64,000 nucleotides of DNA from Nocardioides panacis (GCF_019039255.1 NZ_CP077062.1:2728001-2792000), one strand, 5' to 3'; shown: positions 48,201 to 60,805, counted from the stretch's first letter. Numbers and translations are program-made. The notes: generated by a model not told the origin, from the letters alone.

Positions 48201-48712
48201 CAGTAGGCGACCTGGTGCGGCTGCAGGTGGCGGAACAGCCGCATCACCAGCGGCAGCACGAAGGGGGTGACCAGCACGTCGTACACGACCGCGACCGGGA
48301 TGACGGCGAGCGCCTCCCCGACCGGGATGGCCGGGTCGTGCAGCAGCATCCCGCTGAGCGCGAAGAGCGAGGTGCCCACGAACGAGCAGGCGGCGACGGT
48401 CAGGACCGCGGCGACGGCCGAGGAGCCGGCGTCCTGGCGGACCCGGCCGGCGAGGTAGCCGACGACGACCAGGGACAGCGCCCAGCGCCCGGCGACGTGG
48501 TCGGTGGGCGGGGCCAGGTCGATCGCCAGCCCGCCGAGGAACCCGAGCACCGCGGCGAACTCGGGGCCGCGGACCAGCGCGGCCGCGACCACGACGAGCA
48601 GCGCGAGGTTGGGCACCACGCCGTCGAAGGACAGCGCGGAGAACACCGAGACCTGCAGCACGACGGCCAGCAGGACGACACCGGTGAGCAGCAGGGCGCG
48701 CAGGGCGGTCAT
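48200..48712 (-). CDS. mreD: Rod-shape-determining membrane protein MreD
   Basis: The 170-residue protein has five to six hydrophobic helices and the MreD pattern (VVPNLALLVVVAAALVRGPEFAAVLGFLGGLAIDLAPP). MreD links MreC to the synthetic enzymes. The ATG overlaps the mreC stop by 4 nt and the stop shares a base with the PBP2 start. Confidence 0.93.
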   Translation of the reverse strand: MTALRALLLTGVVLLAVVLQVSVFSALSFDGVVPNLALLVVVAAALVRGPEFAAVLGFLGGLAIDLAPPTDHVAGRWALSLVVVGYLAGRVRQDAGSSAVAAVLTVAACSFVGTSLFALSGMLLHDPAIPVGEALAVIPVAVVYDVLVTPFVLPLVMRLFRHLQPHQVAY

Positions 48713-49617
48713 CGGCGGGCTCCCCCGGTCTCGGTGCGGCCCGCGCGGATCACGGCGCGGTCGCTCTTGGTGTCGCCGTCGACGACGACCCCGACCAGGT
48801 CGAGCGAGGTGAAGTCGACGTACGGCTCGATGACCGCCTGGGTGGACTGCTGGCGCGGGGTGGCCGACACCGCGTCGACCCGCCCGATCGGCACGCCGGC
48901 GACGTACGGGGTGCCGTTCTTGCTGCCCCAGGTCACCACGGCGTCGCCCTTGGCGGCCGAGGCGCCGGCGTCGACGAGCTCGAGGTCGAGGCGGTCGTCG
49001 TCGCCGACCGAGCCGCGGCCGTCGATGGTGCCGACCTCCATGCTCGAGCCGAGGCGGCCGCCGACCACCGAGTCCCGGTCGACCAGCAGCAGGACGGTGG
49101 CGGTGGACCGGTCGGCGCGCACCACGCGGCCGACCAGCCCGTCGTTGTTGAGCACGGTCATGTCGGCGGTGACGCCGGCGCGGGTGCCGGCGTCGATCGT
49201 CACGGTGCGGCTGAAGGACTGGGCGGGGCCCATCGCGACCACCCGGGCGGGCACCAGCGCGTAGCCGGTGCTCTTCGAGGTGGACAGCAGGCCGTCGAGC
49301 TCGGCGACCCGGTTGCGGTCCACCGAGGCGCCGGCGAGCTGGCCGCGGAGCTGGGAGTTCTGGGCCTCGAGCCGGGCCACGTCGTCGCGCAGCCCGCCCG
49401 TGGTGTGGAAGAACTGCGGCACCGCCTTGAACGGGCGTACGGCGGCCGTGGTGCCGTTCTCCACCGGCCCGAGGACCGTGCCGACCGCGGAGCGCAGCGG
49501 GTCGAGCGGGGAGCTCGAGCCGCCACGGACGTCGAGGGTGATCAGCGTGAAGCAGGCGAGCAGCAGCAGCGCGAGCACCGCGCGGGACGGGCGCTTCCCG
49601 GGGGAGGTCGGTCGCAT
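48709..49617 (-). CDS. mreC: Rod-shape-determining protein MreC
   Basis: MreC is a periplasmic scaffold with an N-terminal membrane helix (RAVLALLLLACFTLITLDV), a coiled coil (GGLRDDVARLEAQNSQLRGQL) and two beta domains (VTIDAGTRAGVTADMTVLNNDGLVGRV). The 302-residue length is normal. It lies 21 nt downstream of mreB. Confidence 0.94.
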   Translation of the reverse strand: MRPTSPGKRPSRAVLALLLLACFTLITLDVRGGSSSPLDPLRSAVGTVLGPVENGTTAAVRPFKAVPQFFHTTGGLRDDVARLEAQNSQLRGQLAGASVDRNRVAELDGLLSTSKSTGYALVPARVVAMGPAQSFSRTVTIDAGTRAGVTADMTVLNNDGLVGRVVRADRSTATVLLLVDRDSVVGGRLGSSMEVGTIDGRGSVGDDDRLDLELVDAGASAAKGDAVVTWGSKNGTPYVAGVPIGRVDAVSATPRQQSTQAVIEPYVDFTSLDLVGVVVDGDTKSDRAVIRAGRTETGGARR

Positions 49618-49638
49618 GTCGTCAGCCCTGGCTCTCGC

Positions 49639-50664
49639 TCATCGACGGGGCTCGGAGACGAGCACCTGCTGGAGGGCCTCGAACTCCTCGACGCACTTGC
49701 CGGCCCCCATCGCCACCGAGCGCAGCGGCTCCTCGGCGATGTGCACCGGCATCCCGGTCTCGTGGCGCAGCCGCTCGTCGAGGCCGCGCAGCAACGCGCC
49801 GCCGCCGGTCAGCACGAGGCCGCGGTCCATGATGTCGCCGGCGAGCTCGGGCGGCGTCTGGTCGAGGGTGGTGCGGACCGCGTCGACGATCGCGTGCAGC
49901 GGCTCCTCGAGGGCCATCCGGACCTCGGCGGAGGAGACCACGACGGTCTTGGGCAGCCCGGAGATCATGTCCCGACCGCGGACCTCGGCCTCCGGCTCCT
50001 GCGGGAGCGGGAACGCCGAGCCGAGGGTCATCTTGATCTCCTCGGCGGTGCGCTCCCCCAGCATCAGGGAGTACTCCTTCTTCATCCAGGCGATGATCGC
50101 CTGGTCGAGGTCGTCGCCCGCGGTGCGGATCGAGAGGCTGGTGACGATGCCGCCCAGCGAGATGACCGCGACCTCCGTCGTGCCGCCGCCGACATCGACG
50201 ACCATGTTGCCGGTGGCCTCGTGGACGGGGAGCCCGGCGCCGATCGCGGCGGCCATCGGCTCCTCGATGATGTAGACCCGGCGGGCGCCGGCCTGGTAGC
50301 CGGCCTCCTTGACGGCGCGCTGCTCGACCGCGGTGATGCCGCTCGGCACGCAGATCACCAGGCGGGGCTTGGCGAAGTAGCGGCGGCGGTGCACCTGCTG
50401 GATGAAGTAGCGGAGCATCTGCTCGGTGGACTCGAAGTCCGCGATCACGCCGTCCTTGAGCGGGCGGATCGCGGTGATGTTGTCCGGGGTCCGGCCGATC
50501 ATCCGCTTCGCCTCGTGCCCGACGGCGAGGATCTCGTTCGTCGAGGAGTTCAGCGCGACGACGGACGGCTCGTCGAGGAGCACGCCCTTGCCACGCACGT
50601 AGACGAGCGTGTTGGCGGTGCCGAGGTCAACGGCCATGTCGCGGCCGATGATGCTGTTCGCCAT
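49639..50664 (-). CDS. mreB: Actin-like rod-shape protein MreB
   Basis: The 341-residue actin homolog has the phosphate-binding loops [15 protein letters not shown] and [13 protein letters not shown] and the adenosine motif [15 protein letters not shown]. It forms membrane-bound filaments that guide cell-wall elongation. The ATG at 50664 is followed by the usual [16 protein letters not shown]. It heads the operon mreB-mreC-mreD-PBP2-rodA. Confidence 0.97.
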   Translation of the reverse strand: MANSIIGRDMAVDLGTANTLVYVRGKGVLLDEPSVVALNSSTNEILAVGHEAKRMIGRTPDNITAIRPLKDGVIADFESTEQMLRYFIQQVHRRRYFAKPRLVICVPSGITAVEQRAVKEAGYQAGARRVYIIEEPMAAAIGAGLPVHEATGNMVVDVGGGTTEVAVISLGGIVTSLSIRTAGDDLDQAIIAWMKKEYSLMLGERTAEEIKMTLGSAFPLPQEPEAEVRGRDMISGLPKTVVVSSAEVRMALEEPLHAIVDAVRTTLDQTPPELAGDIMDRGLVLTGGGALLRGLDERLRHETGMPVHIAEEPLRSVAMGAGKCVEEFEALQQVLVSEPRR

Positions 50665-50788
50665 GCCTGCGGTCCCTGCTGTCGTCGCCTGTCCGGGTGG
50701 GTCGGGGGTACGGCGCACCGACCCCGTCCCAGGGTAAGAGCGCGAACCTCTCCAGCCCCGGACGACACGCGCGTCACACCCGACGCAG

Positions 50789-50835
50789 GCGGGCGGTTCA
50801 GCTGGTGCGGCGGTTCAGGGGCTGCGGCGGTTCAG
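50789..50835. repeat. Three copies of a 17-bp tandem repeat over a gene end
   Basis: The core GGCGGTTCAG recurs every 17 bases (copies ending at 50801, 50818 and 50835). The middle copy contains the stop of the flavin-oxidase-like gene. The period is not a multiple of three. Confidence 0.65.
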
Positions 50836-51522
50836 CGCTGCGACCCGGGCCGTCACGTGCTCCGGCACCGCGGCGACGTCGACGTCCGCGCCGGTGACCG
50901 GCTCGCCGGCGCGCAGCCCGAGCGGCAGCACCCCGGCCCACACGCCGCCCGCCTCGACGTCGACGTCCTCGTCGCTCGGGTCGCCGACCCGCCGCTTGAC
51001 CGAGGCCTCGTGCAGCGGCAGGGCCAGCACCGTGGTGGCGGAGAGCTCCTTGCGGGTCGGCCGGCGCAGCGTCGCGGACCGGCCGGGCGTCACGTGGTCG
51101 ACCAGCAGGTCCAGGGCGTGCGAGCGCTCGGCCTCACCGGTCACCAGCCGGGGCCGGCCGACGACCACGGCCGAGCGGTAGTTCATCGAGTGGTTGAAGC
51201 CGGACCGCGCCAGCACGATCCCGTCGAGCACCGTCATCGTCACGCTGACGTCCTGCCCGGGCGCCTGCACCAGGCTGCGCGAGGCCACCGAGCCGTGCAC
51301 GTAGAGCGTGCCGCCCTCGTCGGGACCGTCAAGGTCGACGGCGAACACCGTCGGCAGGGCCAGCGGCACCCCGTCGACGACGACGGCGAGGTGGCAGACC
51401 AGGGACGCGTCCAGGACGTCGTACAGGGTGTCGCGGTCGGACTGGGCGCGCTCCCTCTCCCGGCGCGGCGTGCTCCGGCCGGTCGGCGAGAGCGGCTGGT
51501 CGGCGCGGCGCCCGGCGGTCAC
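50815..51522 (-). CDS. Pyridoxamine-5'-phosphate-oxidase-fold flavoprotein (NimA-like)
   Basis: The 235-residue protein has the split-barrel flavin fold seen in NimA/PPOX proteins: RDTLYDVLDASLVCHLAVVVDGVPLALPTVFAVD, LYVHGSVASRSL and NYRSAVVVGRPRLV. Such proteins bind FMN or F420 and reduce nitroimidazoles or other small molecules. The cofactor and substrate are not determinable here. The GTG at 51522 lies 4 nt after the ndk stop. Confidence 0.82.
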   Translation of the reverse strand: MTAGRRADQPLSPTGRSTPRRERERAQSDRDTLYDVLDASLVCHLAVVVDGVPLALPTVFAVDLDGPDEGGTLYVHGSVASRSLVQAPGQDVSVTMTVLDGIVLARSGFNHSMNYRSAVVVGRPRLVTGEAERSHALDLLVDHVTPGRSATLRRPTRKELSATTVLALPLHEASVKRRVGDPSDEDVDVEAGGVWAGVLPLGLRAGEPVTGADVDVAAVPEHVTARVAALNRRSP

Positions 51523-51526
51523 GGGG

Positions 51527-51937
51527 TCACAGACCCGGGAACCAGATGCCGATCTCGCGCGCGGCGGACTCGGGCGAGTCCGAGCCGTGCACGAGGTTCT
51601 CGCGGTTGGACAGCGACAGGTCCCCGCGGATCGTGCCCGGAGCGGCCTTGCGGCCGTCGGTCGCGCCGTTCAGCGCGCGCACCACCTCGACGGCCTCGTC
51701 GCCCTCGAGCACCGCCGCGAGGAGCGGGCCGGAGGTCACGAAGTCGCGCAGCGGCGGGTAGAAGTCCCGGTCCACGTGCTCGGCGTAGTGCTCGTCGGCC
51801 TGGGCCGCGGTGATGGTGCGCAGCTCCAGCGCGACGAGCGAGAGGCCCTTGGCCTCGAAGCGGGACAGCACGTTGCCCACGAGTCCGCGGCGGACGGTGT
51901 CGGGCTTGAGCAGGACGAGGGTGCGCTGGGTCGACAT
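51527..51937 (-). CDS. ndk: Nucleoside diphosphate kinase
   Basis: Ndk balances nucleoside triphosphate pools. The 136-residue protein has the catalytic histidine in NLVHGSDSPESA near residue 117 and the N-terminal RTLVLLKPDTVRRGLVG. It lies in the conserved folC-DUF4233-ndk order of actinobacteria. Confidence 0.97.
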   Translation of the reverse strand: MSTQRTLVLLKPDTVRRGLVGNVLSRFEAKGLSLVALELRTITAAQADEHYAEHVDRDFYPPLRDFVTSGPLLAAVLEGDEAVEVVRALNGATDGRKAAPGTIRGDLSLSNRENLVHGSDSPESAAREIGIWFPGL

Positions 51938-51992
51938 GGGCGCCAGCCTAGGGAACCCGCGGCCGACCCGCGAAACCGACCGGTGGCCGGAC

Positions 51993-52409
51993 TCAGTCCT
52001 GGGCGCCGTCCTGGGCGCCGTGCTCGGCGCCGTGCTCGGCGCCGTGCTCGGCGCGCCACTGCTCCTCCAGGACGGCGCGCTCGGCCCGCTCCCGGTCGAT
52101 CGTGGCGCCCATGAAGTAGGAGGTCGCCCAGAGCCCGGCGAAGACCACGCCGAGGAAGAACATAGCGGTGATCAGGAACCCCAGCGCGATCGAGACGACC
52201 TGCACCGCCCAGCCCAGGGCGTAGCCCCCGCGCCGGCCGAGCATCCCGGCCGCGACCAGGCACAGCACCGCGAGGCCGAGGCCCAGGGCCAGCGACGCGC
52301 CGGTGGCCAGCTCGGTCATCCCGATCGTCACGATGCCGGTCAGGAACAGCACGACCGCCTGGAGCACCAGCATGCCGGCGCACATCGAGCGCCGGATGGA
52401 GCGGGTCAT
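51993..52409 (-). CDS. DUF4233 membrane protein with repetitive tail
   Basis: The 138-residue protein has four hydrophobic helices (MLVLQAVVLFLTGIVTIGMTELATG, LALGLGLAVLCLVAAGML, WAVQVVSIALGFLITAMFFLGVVFAGLWA). This matches the DUF4233 family that follows folC in actinobacteria; its role is unknown. The C-terminus ends in AEHG/AQDG repeats encoded by a 12-bp tandem repeat. The ATG overlaps the folC stop by 4 nt. Confidence 0.88.
   Translation of the reverse strand: MTRSIRRSMCAGMLVLQAVVLFLTGIVTIGMTELATGASLALGLGLAVLCLVAAGMLGRRGGYALGWAVQVVSIALGFLITAMFFLGVVFAGLWATSYFMGATIDRERAERAVLEEQWRAEHGAEHGAEHGAQDGAQD
51996..52055. repeat. Five copies of a 12-bp tandem repeat in the DUF4233 gene
   Basis: Units GTCCTGGGCGCC (two copies) and GTGCTCGGCGCC (three copies, the last one base off) follow one another without gaps. 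They encode AEHG or AQDG tetrapeptides at the protein's extreme C-terminus. The in-frame period allows length variation. Confidence 0.8.
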
Positions 52410-53773
52410 CCGCGCCGCCTCCGCGGCCGGAGCAGGTGCCGCGCCTCGCCGACGGTGACCACCGAGCCGGTGACCAGCACGCCGCCGGAGCCGATCGCCT
52501 CGCCGAACACGCCGCCCTCCTCGGCGAGGGTGGCCGCCTGCTCGATGGCGTCCTGGATCCGCGGGGCGACGTACACCCGGTCGATGCCGAAGATGCCGCG
52601 GGCGACCTCGGCGAGGTCCTCGGCGCGCATCGTGCGGGTGGTGGTGTTCTCGGTGCAGACGATCGCGGCCATCACCGGCTCGAAGGCCGCCAGCACGCCC
52701 TCGTAGTCCTTGTCGGCCATCACCCCGACGACCCCGATCAGCGGGTTGAGCAGGAACGAGTCCTCGATCGCGTCCGCGGTGGCCTGCGCGCCGTGCGGGT
52801 TGTGCGCGGCGTCCAGCAGGATCGTCGGGCTGCGCCGGATCACCTCGAGGCGGCCGGGCGAGGTCACCTCGGCGAGCGCGTCGCGGACCAGGTCGACGTC
52901 GAGCGGCTCCTCGCCGAGGAACGCCTCCACGGCGGCCAGCGCCAGGACCGCGTTCTGCGCCTGGTGGGCGCCGTGCAGCGGCAGGAAGACCTCGGGGTAC
53001 TCCCCGCGCAGGCCGCGCAGCTGCATCATCTGGCCGCCGACGGCCGCGACGCGGTGCTCGACGCCGAAGTCCCGGCCCTCCCACAGCACCGTCGCGCCGA
53101 CCTCCGCGGCCCGCTCGGCGATCACCGCCGCCACGTCGTCGGGCTGCACGGCCACCACCACCGTCGAGCCGGCCTTGATGATCCCGGCCTTCTCGCGGGC
53201 GATGTCGACCGGACGCGAGCCGAGGTAGCTCGCGTGGTCCACGGCGATCGGGGTGAGCACCGCGACCGTCGCGTCGGCGACGCTGGTGGCGTCCCACGAG
53301 CCGCCCATGCCGACCTCGACGACGGCCGCGTCGACCGGGGCGTTCGCGAACGCGGCGTACGCCATCCCGACGAGCGTCTCGAAGAACGACAGCGGGTGCT
53401 CCGCGTCCTGGTCGACGAGGTCCGCGAGCGCCGCGACGTCCTGGTAGGCCTCCAGGAACTGCTCCTCGGTCAGCGGCTCGCCGTCCAGGGAGATCCGCTC
53501 GGTCATCGACTCCACGTGCGGGCTGGTGAACCGGCCGGTGCGCAGCCCGGTCGCGGTGACCAGCGCGTCGATCATCCGCGAGGTGCTGGTCTTGCCGTTG
53601 GTGCCGGTCAGCTGGATCACCGGGTAGCCGCGCTGCGGCTCGCCGAGCAGCTCGACGAACGCCTCGATCCGGTCCAGCGACGGCTCCAGCCGGGTCTCCG
53701 GCCAGCGGGCGAGCAGCGCTCGCTCGGCGTCGGCGTAGGTGGTGACGGGAGCAGGTGCGGGGGTCTCGGACAT
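52406..53773 (-). CDS. folC: Bifunctional folylpolyglutamate / dihydrofolate synthase
   Basis: FolC adds glutamate to folates and, in bifunctional forms, makes dihydrofolate. The 455-residue Mur-ligase-fold protein has the P-loop GTNGKTST, SPHVESMTERISLDG, VEVGMGGSWDATS and LDAAHNPHGAQA. The ATG at 53773 gives an ordinary start. Its stop overlaps the DUF4233 gene. In many actinobacteria folC follows valS on the same strand; here valS is inverted and a GNAT gene intervenes. Confidence 0.95.
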   Translation of the reverse strand: MSETPAPAPVTTYADAERALLARWPETRLEPSLDRIEAFVELLGEPQRGYPVIQLTGTNGKTSTSRMIDALVTATGLRTGRFTSPHVESMTERISLDGEPLTEEQFLEAYQDVAALADLVDQDAEHPLSFFETLVGMAYAAFANAPVDAAVVEVGMGGSWDATSVADATVAVLTPIAVDHASYLGSRPVDIAREKAGIIKAGSTVVVAVQPDDVAAVIAERAAEVGATVLWEGRDFGVEHRVAAVGGQMMQLRGLRGEYPEVFLPLHGAHQAQNAVLALAAVEAFLGEEPLDVDLVRDALAEVTSPGRLEVIRRSPTILLDAAHNPHGAQATADAIEDSFLLNPLIGVVGVMADKDYEGVLAAFEPVMAAIVCTENTTTRTMRAEDLAEVARGIFGIDRVYVAPRIQDAIEQAATLAEEGGVFGEAIGSGGVLVTGSVVTVGEARHLLRPRRRRG

Positions 53774-53785
53774 CGTGCTGCGAGT

Positions 53786-54685
53786 CTACGGATCGGGCAC
53801 CGGGTCGCCGACCAGCAGGCTGACCATGTCGGCCACCGGCTCGTAGCCGACCCGCTCGTAGACCCCGTTGGACACCGGGTTGGCCTGGTCGGTGAACAGG
53901 CAGGGCCGCAGCCGGTCCGCGAGCGCCCGCCGGGACAGCTCCGCGACGGCGGCGCCGGCGTAGCCCCGGCCGCGGTGCGCGCGAGGGGTGTAGACCGGGC
54001 CGATCCGCACGGCGCCGTACGACGGAGGGTTCTGGCCGGTCAGGTGCACCGGGACGCCGTCGACCTCCCAGACGAAGAGCAGCCCGGCGCGCAGCCGGCC
54101 CAGCACGGTGTCCGCGGTGACCGGCTCCTCCGCGTGCCCGGCGCTGCGTCCGGCCTGCGCGTCGGCGTCGGCGTGGAACGCGGAGAACCAGGCCAGCGCC
54201 AGATCGGCGTCCGGCTCGGTGGCCACCCGCAGGGCGCCGCCCGGCGTCGGCGGCACCCGGACCGCGCGGGCCTCGAAGAGCCGGGTGTGCATCCGCACCG
54301 TGACCACCCCGCCGGCGAGCCGGGCCAGCTCGTCGGCGAACGTGCGGGCCGCCGGCAGCGCCCCGTTGACGCCGCCGACCCGCTCCCCGCGCTCGTGCAG
54401 CAGCCGGGCGAGACCCACCGCGGCGTCCTCCGGCATCGGCAGCAGGTAGGGCGGGTAGGGCGCGAACGGCGCCGTGCGCATCGCGACGCCGGCCACCGAG
54501 CCGTCCGCGGCCCGCGCGACGGCGTACCAGTGCGGCAGCCCCTCGTCGGCGGTCCGGCCCTCCCGCGCCTCGCGCTCGGCGTGCGTCGCCACCACGGTGT
54601 TCAGCACCGGGTCGAGGCCGAGGTGGTCCGCCGCCTGGGCGAGGAACCCGGCCGCGTCGGCGTGCAGCTCGAGCGTCGTGGTCAC
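53786..54685 (-). CDS. GNAT-family N-acetyltransferase
   Basis: The 299-residue protein has a C-terminal GNAT domain with the acetyl-CoA loop [13 protein letters not shown] and the family ending [16 protein letters not shown]. The N-terminal half is a degenerate second GNAT-like region ([34 protein letters not shown]). The substrate is unknown. The GTG at 54685 faces valS across 77 bp. Confidence 0.85.
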   Translation of the reverse strand: MTTTLELHADAAGFLAQAADHLGLDPVLNTVVATHAEREAREGRTADEGLPHWYAVARAADGSVAGVAMRTAPFAPYPPYLLPMPEDAAVGLARLLHERGERVGGVNGALPAARTFADELARLAGGVVTVRMHTRLFEARAVRVPPTPGGALRVATEPDADLALAWFSAFHADADAQAGRSAGHAEEPVTADTVLGRLRAGLLFVWEVDGVPVHLTGQNPPSYGAVRIGPVYTPRAHRGRGYAGAAVAELSRRALADRLRPCLFTDQANPVSNGVYERVGYEPVADMVSLLVGDPVPDP

Positions 54686-54749
54686 CGGGACACCGTAGGA
54701 GTCCGCCGCACCCCGGGGAACTCGTTTTCGGCTGTCCGCCGCCGGCCGG

Positions 54750-54755
54750 TAGATT
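54750..54755 (+). promoter_or_regulatory. -10 box of a leaderless valS promoter
   Basis: TAGATT matches TANNNT and lies 7 bases before the valS ATG, so transcription would start at the ATG. No good -35 hexamer or Shine-Dalgarno is present. Confidence 0.5.
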
Positions 54756-54762
54756 TCGGGCC

Positions 54763-57381
54763 ATGACCACCGAGCCGATCACCCCAGACCTGTCCGAGAC
54801 GACGCAGCCAGCCGGTCGCGCCGTCGTCGTACCGGACAAGCCTGCGCTGGAGGGGCTCGAGGCGACCTGGTCCCAGCAGTGGAAAGCCGACGACACCTAC
54901 GCGTTCGACCGCTCCCGGAGCCGCGAGCAGGTCTACTCGATCGACACCCCTCCCCCGACCGTCTCCGGGTCGCTGCACGTCGGGCACGTGTTCTCCTACA
55001 CGCACACCGACCTGATCGCGCGGTTCAAGCGGATGCAGGGCCTCGAGGTCTTCTACCCGATGGGCTGGGACGACAACGGCCTGCCGACCGAGCGCCGGGT
55101 GCAGAACTACTTCGGCGTGCGCTGCGACCCCTCGCTGCCCTACGACCCCGACTTCACGCCGCCGGAGAAGCCGGACGCGAAGAAGCAGGTCCCGATCAGC
55201 CGGCCCAACTTCATCGAGCTGTGCGAGCGCCTCGTGGTGCAGGACGAGGAGATCTTCGAGTCGCTGTGGCGCACGCTGGGCCTCTCGGTGGACTGGAAGC
55301 AGCACTACACGACGATCGGCCCGAAGTCGCAGACCGCCTCCCAGCGGGCCTTCCTGCGCAACTACGCCCGCGGCGAGGCCTACCTCCAGGAGTCCCCGAC
55401 CCTGTGGGACGTCACCTTCCAGACCGCCGTCGCGCAGGCCGAGCTCGAGGCCCGGGAGTACGCCGGCGCCTACCACCGGGTCGCGTTCGGGGGTCCCGAC
55501 GGTCCCGTCTACATCGAGACCACCCGCCCCGAGCTGATCCCCGCTGTGGTCGCCCTGGTCGCGCACCCCGACGACGAGCGCTACCAGGGGCTGTTCGGCA
55601 AGACCGTGACCTCCCCGGTGTTCGGTGTGGAGATCCCCGTCTACGCGCACCGGCTCGCCGAGCCCGACAAGGGCGCCGGCATCGCGATGTGCTGCACGTT
55701 CGGCGACCTGAACGACGTGACCTGGTGGCGCGAGCTGCAGCTCCCGGTGCGCACGGTGATCGGCCGCGACGGCCGGCTGCACCGTGAGACGCCGGAGTGG
55801 CTCGCGGCCGGGCCGGCGGCTGCGGCGTACGCCGAGCTGGCCGGGAAGACCACCTTCAGCGCCCGCGAGGCGATGGTCGCGGCGCTGCGCGCGTCCGGCG
55901 ACCTCGACGGCGAGCCGAAGCCGACCCAGCGGATGACGAACTTCTACGAGAAGGGCGACAAGCCGCTGGAGATCGTCTCGACCCGCCAGTGGTACATCAA
56001 GAACGGCGGCCGGGACGCCGAGCTGCGCGACGAGCTGGTCGCCCGCGGCTCGGAGATCCACTGGGTGCCGGCGCACATGAAGCACCGCTACGAGAACTGG
56101 GTCGGCGGCCTGAACGGCGACTGGCTGATCTCCCGCCAGCGGTTCTTCGGCATCCCGTTCCCGGTCTGGTACGCCCTCGACGCCGACGGCGAGCCCGACT
56201 ACGAGCACCCGCTGATGCCGGCCGAGGCGGACCTGCCGCTGGACCCCTCCACGACGGCGCCGGGCGGGTACGACGAGTCGCAGCGCAGCAAGCCGGGCGG
56301 CTTCGTCGGCGACCCCGACATCATGGACACCTGGGCGACCTCCTCGCTGACCCCGCACATCGCGGGCGGCTGGGAGTCCGACCAGGACCTGTTCGGCCGG
56401 GTCTTCCCGTTCGACCTGTGCACCCACGCGCACGACATCATCCGCACCTGGCTGTTCTCCCGGGTGGTCCGCGCGCACCACGAGAACCACACCGTGCCGT
56501 GGACGCACGCGCTGATCTCGGGCTTCATCATGGACCCGGACCGCAAGAAGATGAGCAAGTCCAAGGGCAACGCGATCGTGCCCGCCGACATCCTGGAGAA
56601 GTTCGGCGCCGACGCCGTGCGCTGGCGGGCCGCGATGGCCCGGCCCGGCCTGGACTCGCCGTTCGACGAGACCCAGATGAAGGTCGGCCGGCGGCTCGCG
56701 ATGAAGGTGCTCAACGCCTCGAAGTTCGCGCTCTCCTCGGTCGGCGCCACCCAGGTCGTGCCGTCCGCGGTCAGCGAGCCGGTCGACTGCGCGATGCTCG
56801 CCGGCCTGGCCGCGACGGTCACGAGGGCGACCGAGGCGTTCGAGGCCTACGACTACACCACCGCGCTCGAGGTCACCGAAAAGTTCTTCTGGGAGTTCTG
56901 CGACGACTACCTCGAGCTGGTGAAGGAGCGGGCGTACGGCGCCCGCGGCGACGACGCGGCCGCCTCGGCGAAGGCCGCCCTGGCGGTGGCGCTGCACGTG
57001 CAGCTGCGGCTGCTCGCGCCGTTCCTGCCCTACGTCACCGAGGAGGTCTGGTCCTGGTGGCAGGAGGGCTCGATCCACCGGCAGTCCTGGCCGGTCGCCG
57101 CCGAGCTCGGGTCCGCGGCCGCCGCCGACCCGGCGATGCTGGCCGCCGTGGCCGGCACGCTGGTCGGCATCCGCGGCGCGAAGTCGAACGCCAAGGTCTC
57201 GATGCGCACCGAGCTGTCCCACGCCGAGGTGTCCGGTCCCGCCGCCGCCCTGGCGCTGGCGGAGAAGGCGTCCGCCGACCTCAAGGCCGCCGGCAAGATC
57301 GTCGGCGACCTGACCTTCACCCCCACCGACGCCACGGCGATCACCGTCGACGCGGAGATCGCCGCCCAGCCCGACGCCTGA
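54763..57381 (+). CDS. valS: Valyl-tRNA synthetase
   Basis: ValS charges tRNA-Val and edits threonine. The 872-residue class I enzyme has HIGH as [14 protein letters not shown] (near 67), an editing domain ([26 protein letters not shown]), [10 protein letters not shown] and KMSKS as KKMSKSKGN (near 596). It ends with a C-terminal arm ([15 protein letters not shown]-like region). The start has a -10 box seven bases upstream and probably gives a leaderless mRNA. Confidence 0.97.
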   Translation: MTTEPITPDLSETTQPAGRAVVVPDKPALEGLEATWSQQWKADDTYAFDRSRSREQVYSIDTPPPTVSGSLHVGHVFSYTHTDLIARFKRMQGLEVFYPMGWDDNGLPTERRVQNYFGVRCDPSLPYDPDFTPPEKPDAKKQVPISRPNFIELCERLVVQDEEIFESLWRTLGLSVDWKQHYTTIGPKSQTASQRAFLRNYARGEAYLQESPTLWDVTFQTAVAQAELEAREYAGAYHRVAFGGPDGPVYIETTRPELIPAVVALVAHPDDERYQGLFGKTVTSPVFGVEIPVYAHRLAEPDKGAGIAMCCTFGDLNDVTWWRELQLPVRTVIGRDGRLHRETPEWLAAGPAAAAYAELAGKTTFSAREAMVAALRASGDLDGEPKPTQRMTNFYEKGDKPLEIVSTRQWYIKNGGRDAELRDELVARGSEIHWVPAHMKHRYENWVGGLNGDWLISRQRFFGIPFPVWYALDADGEPDYEHPLMPAEADLPLDPSTTAPGGYDESQRSKPGGFVGDPDIMDTWATSSLTPHIAGGWESDQDLFGRVFPFDLCTHAHDIIRTWLFSRVVRAHHENHTVPWTHALISGFIMDPDRKKMSKSKGNAIVPADILEKFGADAVRWRAAMARPGLDSPFDETQMKVGRRLAMKVLNASKFALSSVGATQVVPSAVSEPVDCAMLAGLAATVTRATEAFEAYDYTTALEVTEKFFWEFCDDYLELVKERAYGARGDDAAASAKAALAVALHVQLRLLAPFLPYVTEEVWSWWQEGSIHRQSWPVAAELGSAAAADPAMLAAVAGTLVGIRGAKSNAKVSMRTELSHAEVSGPAAALALAEKASADLKAAGKIVGDLTFTPTDATAITVDAEIAAQPDA

Positions 57382-57396
57382 CCCGGCCGGGCGGCG

Positions 57397-59313
<1,917 letters not shown>

Positions 59314-59362
59314 GCCGCGAGCCTAGCCAGGCCGCGGTCCCCACGGAACGCGGGGAGAGTGC

Positions 59363-60646
59363 TCAGGCGGACTTCTTCTTCTTGGCCTCGGGCTCGCGCG
59401 GCACCAGCGTCGGGTTGACGTTGTCGCTGACCACCTCGCCGGTGACGACCACCTTGGCGATGTCCTCGCGGGACGGGACGTCGTACATCACGTGGAGGAG
59501 CACCTCCTCGATGATCGCGCGCAGCCCCCGCGCACCGGTGCCCCGGACCATCGCCAGGTCGGCGACCGCGTCGATGGCGTCGGCGGTGAACTCCAGCTCG
59601 ACGCCGTCGAGGTCGAAGAGCTTCTGGTACTGCTTGACCAGCGCGTTGCGGGGCTCGGTGAGGATCTGCACGAGCGCCTCGCGGTTGAGCTTGTCCACGG
59701 TGGCGATCACCGGGAGCCGGCCGACGAACTCGGGGATCAGGCCGAACTTGAGCAGGTCCTCGGGCATCACCTCGGAGAAGATCTTGGTCATGTCGCGCTC
59801 CTCCTTGGTGGGGAGCTTCGCGCCGAACCCGAGGGTCTTCTTGCCGATCCGCTGCTCGACGATGTGCTCGAGGCCGGAGAAGGCGCCGCCGACGATGAAC
59901 AGGATGTTCGTGGTGTCGATCTGGATGAACTCCTGGTGCGGGTGCTTGCGCCCGCCCTGCGGCGGCACCGAGGCGGTGGTGCCCTCGAGGATCTTCAGGA
60001 GCGCCTGCTGCACGCCCTCGCCGGAGACGTCCCGGGTGATCGACGGGTTCTCGGCCTTGCGGGCCACCTTGTCGATCTCGTCGATGTAGATGATCCCGGT
60101 CTCGGCCTTCTTGACGTCGTAGTCAGCGGCCTGGATCAGCTTGAGCAGGATGTTCTCGACGTCCTCGCCGACGTAGCCCGCCTCGGTCAGCGCGGTGGCG
60201 TCGGCGATCGCGAACGGCACGTTGAGCATCCGCGCGAGCGTCTGGGCGAGGTAGGTCTTGCCGCAGCCGGTCGGGCCGATCACCAGGATGTTGGACTTGG
60301 CGAGCTCGACGGTGTCGTCGGACTTGTGCCGCTGGGTGCCCGAGGTGACCCCGGCCTGCACACGCTTGTAGTGGTTGTAGACGGCCACCGCGAGCGCCTT
60401 CTTGGCGTTCTCCTGGCCGATCACGTAGGAGTTGAGGAACTCGAAGATCTCCCGCGGCTTGGGCAGCTCCTCGAGGCCGACCTCGGTGCCCTCGCTGAGC
60501 TCCTCCTCGATGATCTCGTTGCAGAGGTCGATGCATTCGTCGCAGATGTAGACACCTGGTCCCGCGATGAGCTTCTTGACCTGCTTCTGGCTCTTCCCGC
60601 AGAAAGAACACTTCAGCAGGTCGCCTCCGTCACCGATGCGTGCCAC
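59363..60646 (-). CDS. clpX: ATP-dependent Clp protease ATP-binding subunit ClpX
   Basis: ClpX unfolds tagged proteins and feeds them to ClpP. The 427-residue protein has an N-terminal zinc domain (CSFCGKSQ...CDECIDLC), Walker A as GPTGCGKT (Cys in place of the usual Ser), Walker [10 protein letters not shown], the pore loop GYVGED and the ClpP-binding loop LGFGAK. The GTG at 60646 gives the usual [15 protein letters not shown] start and has AGGAG eight bases upstream, so it is preferred to the GTG at 60652. It is 192 nt downstream of clpP2, with a hairpin between. Confidence 0.97.
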   Translation of the reverse strand: MARIGDGGDLLKCSFCGKSQKQVKKLIAGPGVYICDECIDLCNEIIEEELSEGTEVGLEELPKPREIFEFLNSYVIGQENAKKALAVAVYNHYKRVQAGVTSGTQRHKSDDTVELAKSNILVIGPTGCGKTYLAQTLARMLNVPFAIADATALTEAGYVGEDVENILLKLIQAADYDVKKAETGIIYIDEIDKVARKAENPSITRDVSGEGVQQALLKILEGTTASVPPQGGRKHPHQEFIQIDTTNILFIVGGAFSGLEHIVEQRIGKKTLGFGAKLPTKEERDMTKIFSEVMPEDLLKFGLIPEFVGRLPVIATVDKLNREALVQILTEPRNALVKQYQKLFDLDGVELEFTADAIDAVADLAMVRGTGARGLRAIIEEVLLHVMYDVPSREDIAKVVVTGEVVSDNVNPTLVPREPEAKKKKSA

Positions 60647-60805
60647 AGGCACGACTCCTCACGACTCAGGCCGGCGGCGATCCGGAAGACTCCCGGGGCC
60701 GGGGAGGGACCCATGACGGACCCGCTCCCACCGGCTGTTTGCGACTTCTTGTACTCGAACTCGAAGGTACCCCGTCGCGCCCTCAAATGGGGCAGGACAC
60801 GGCGA

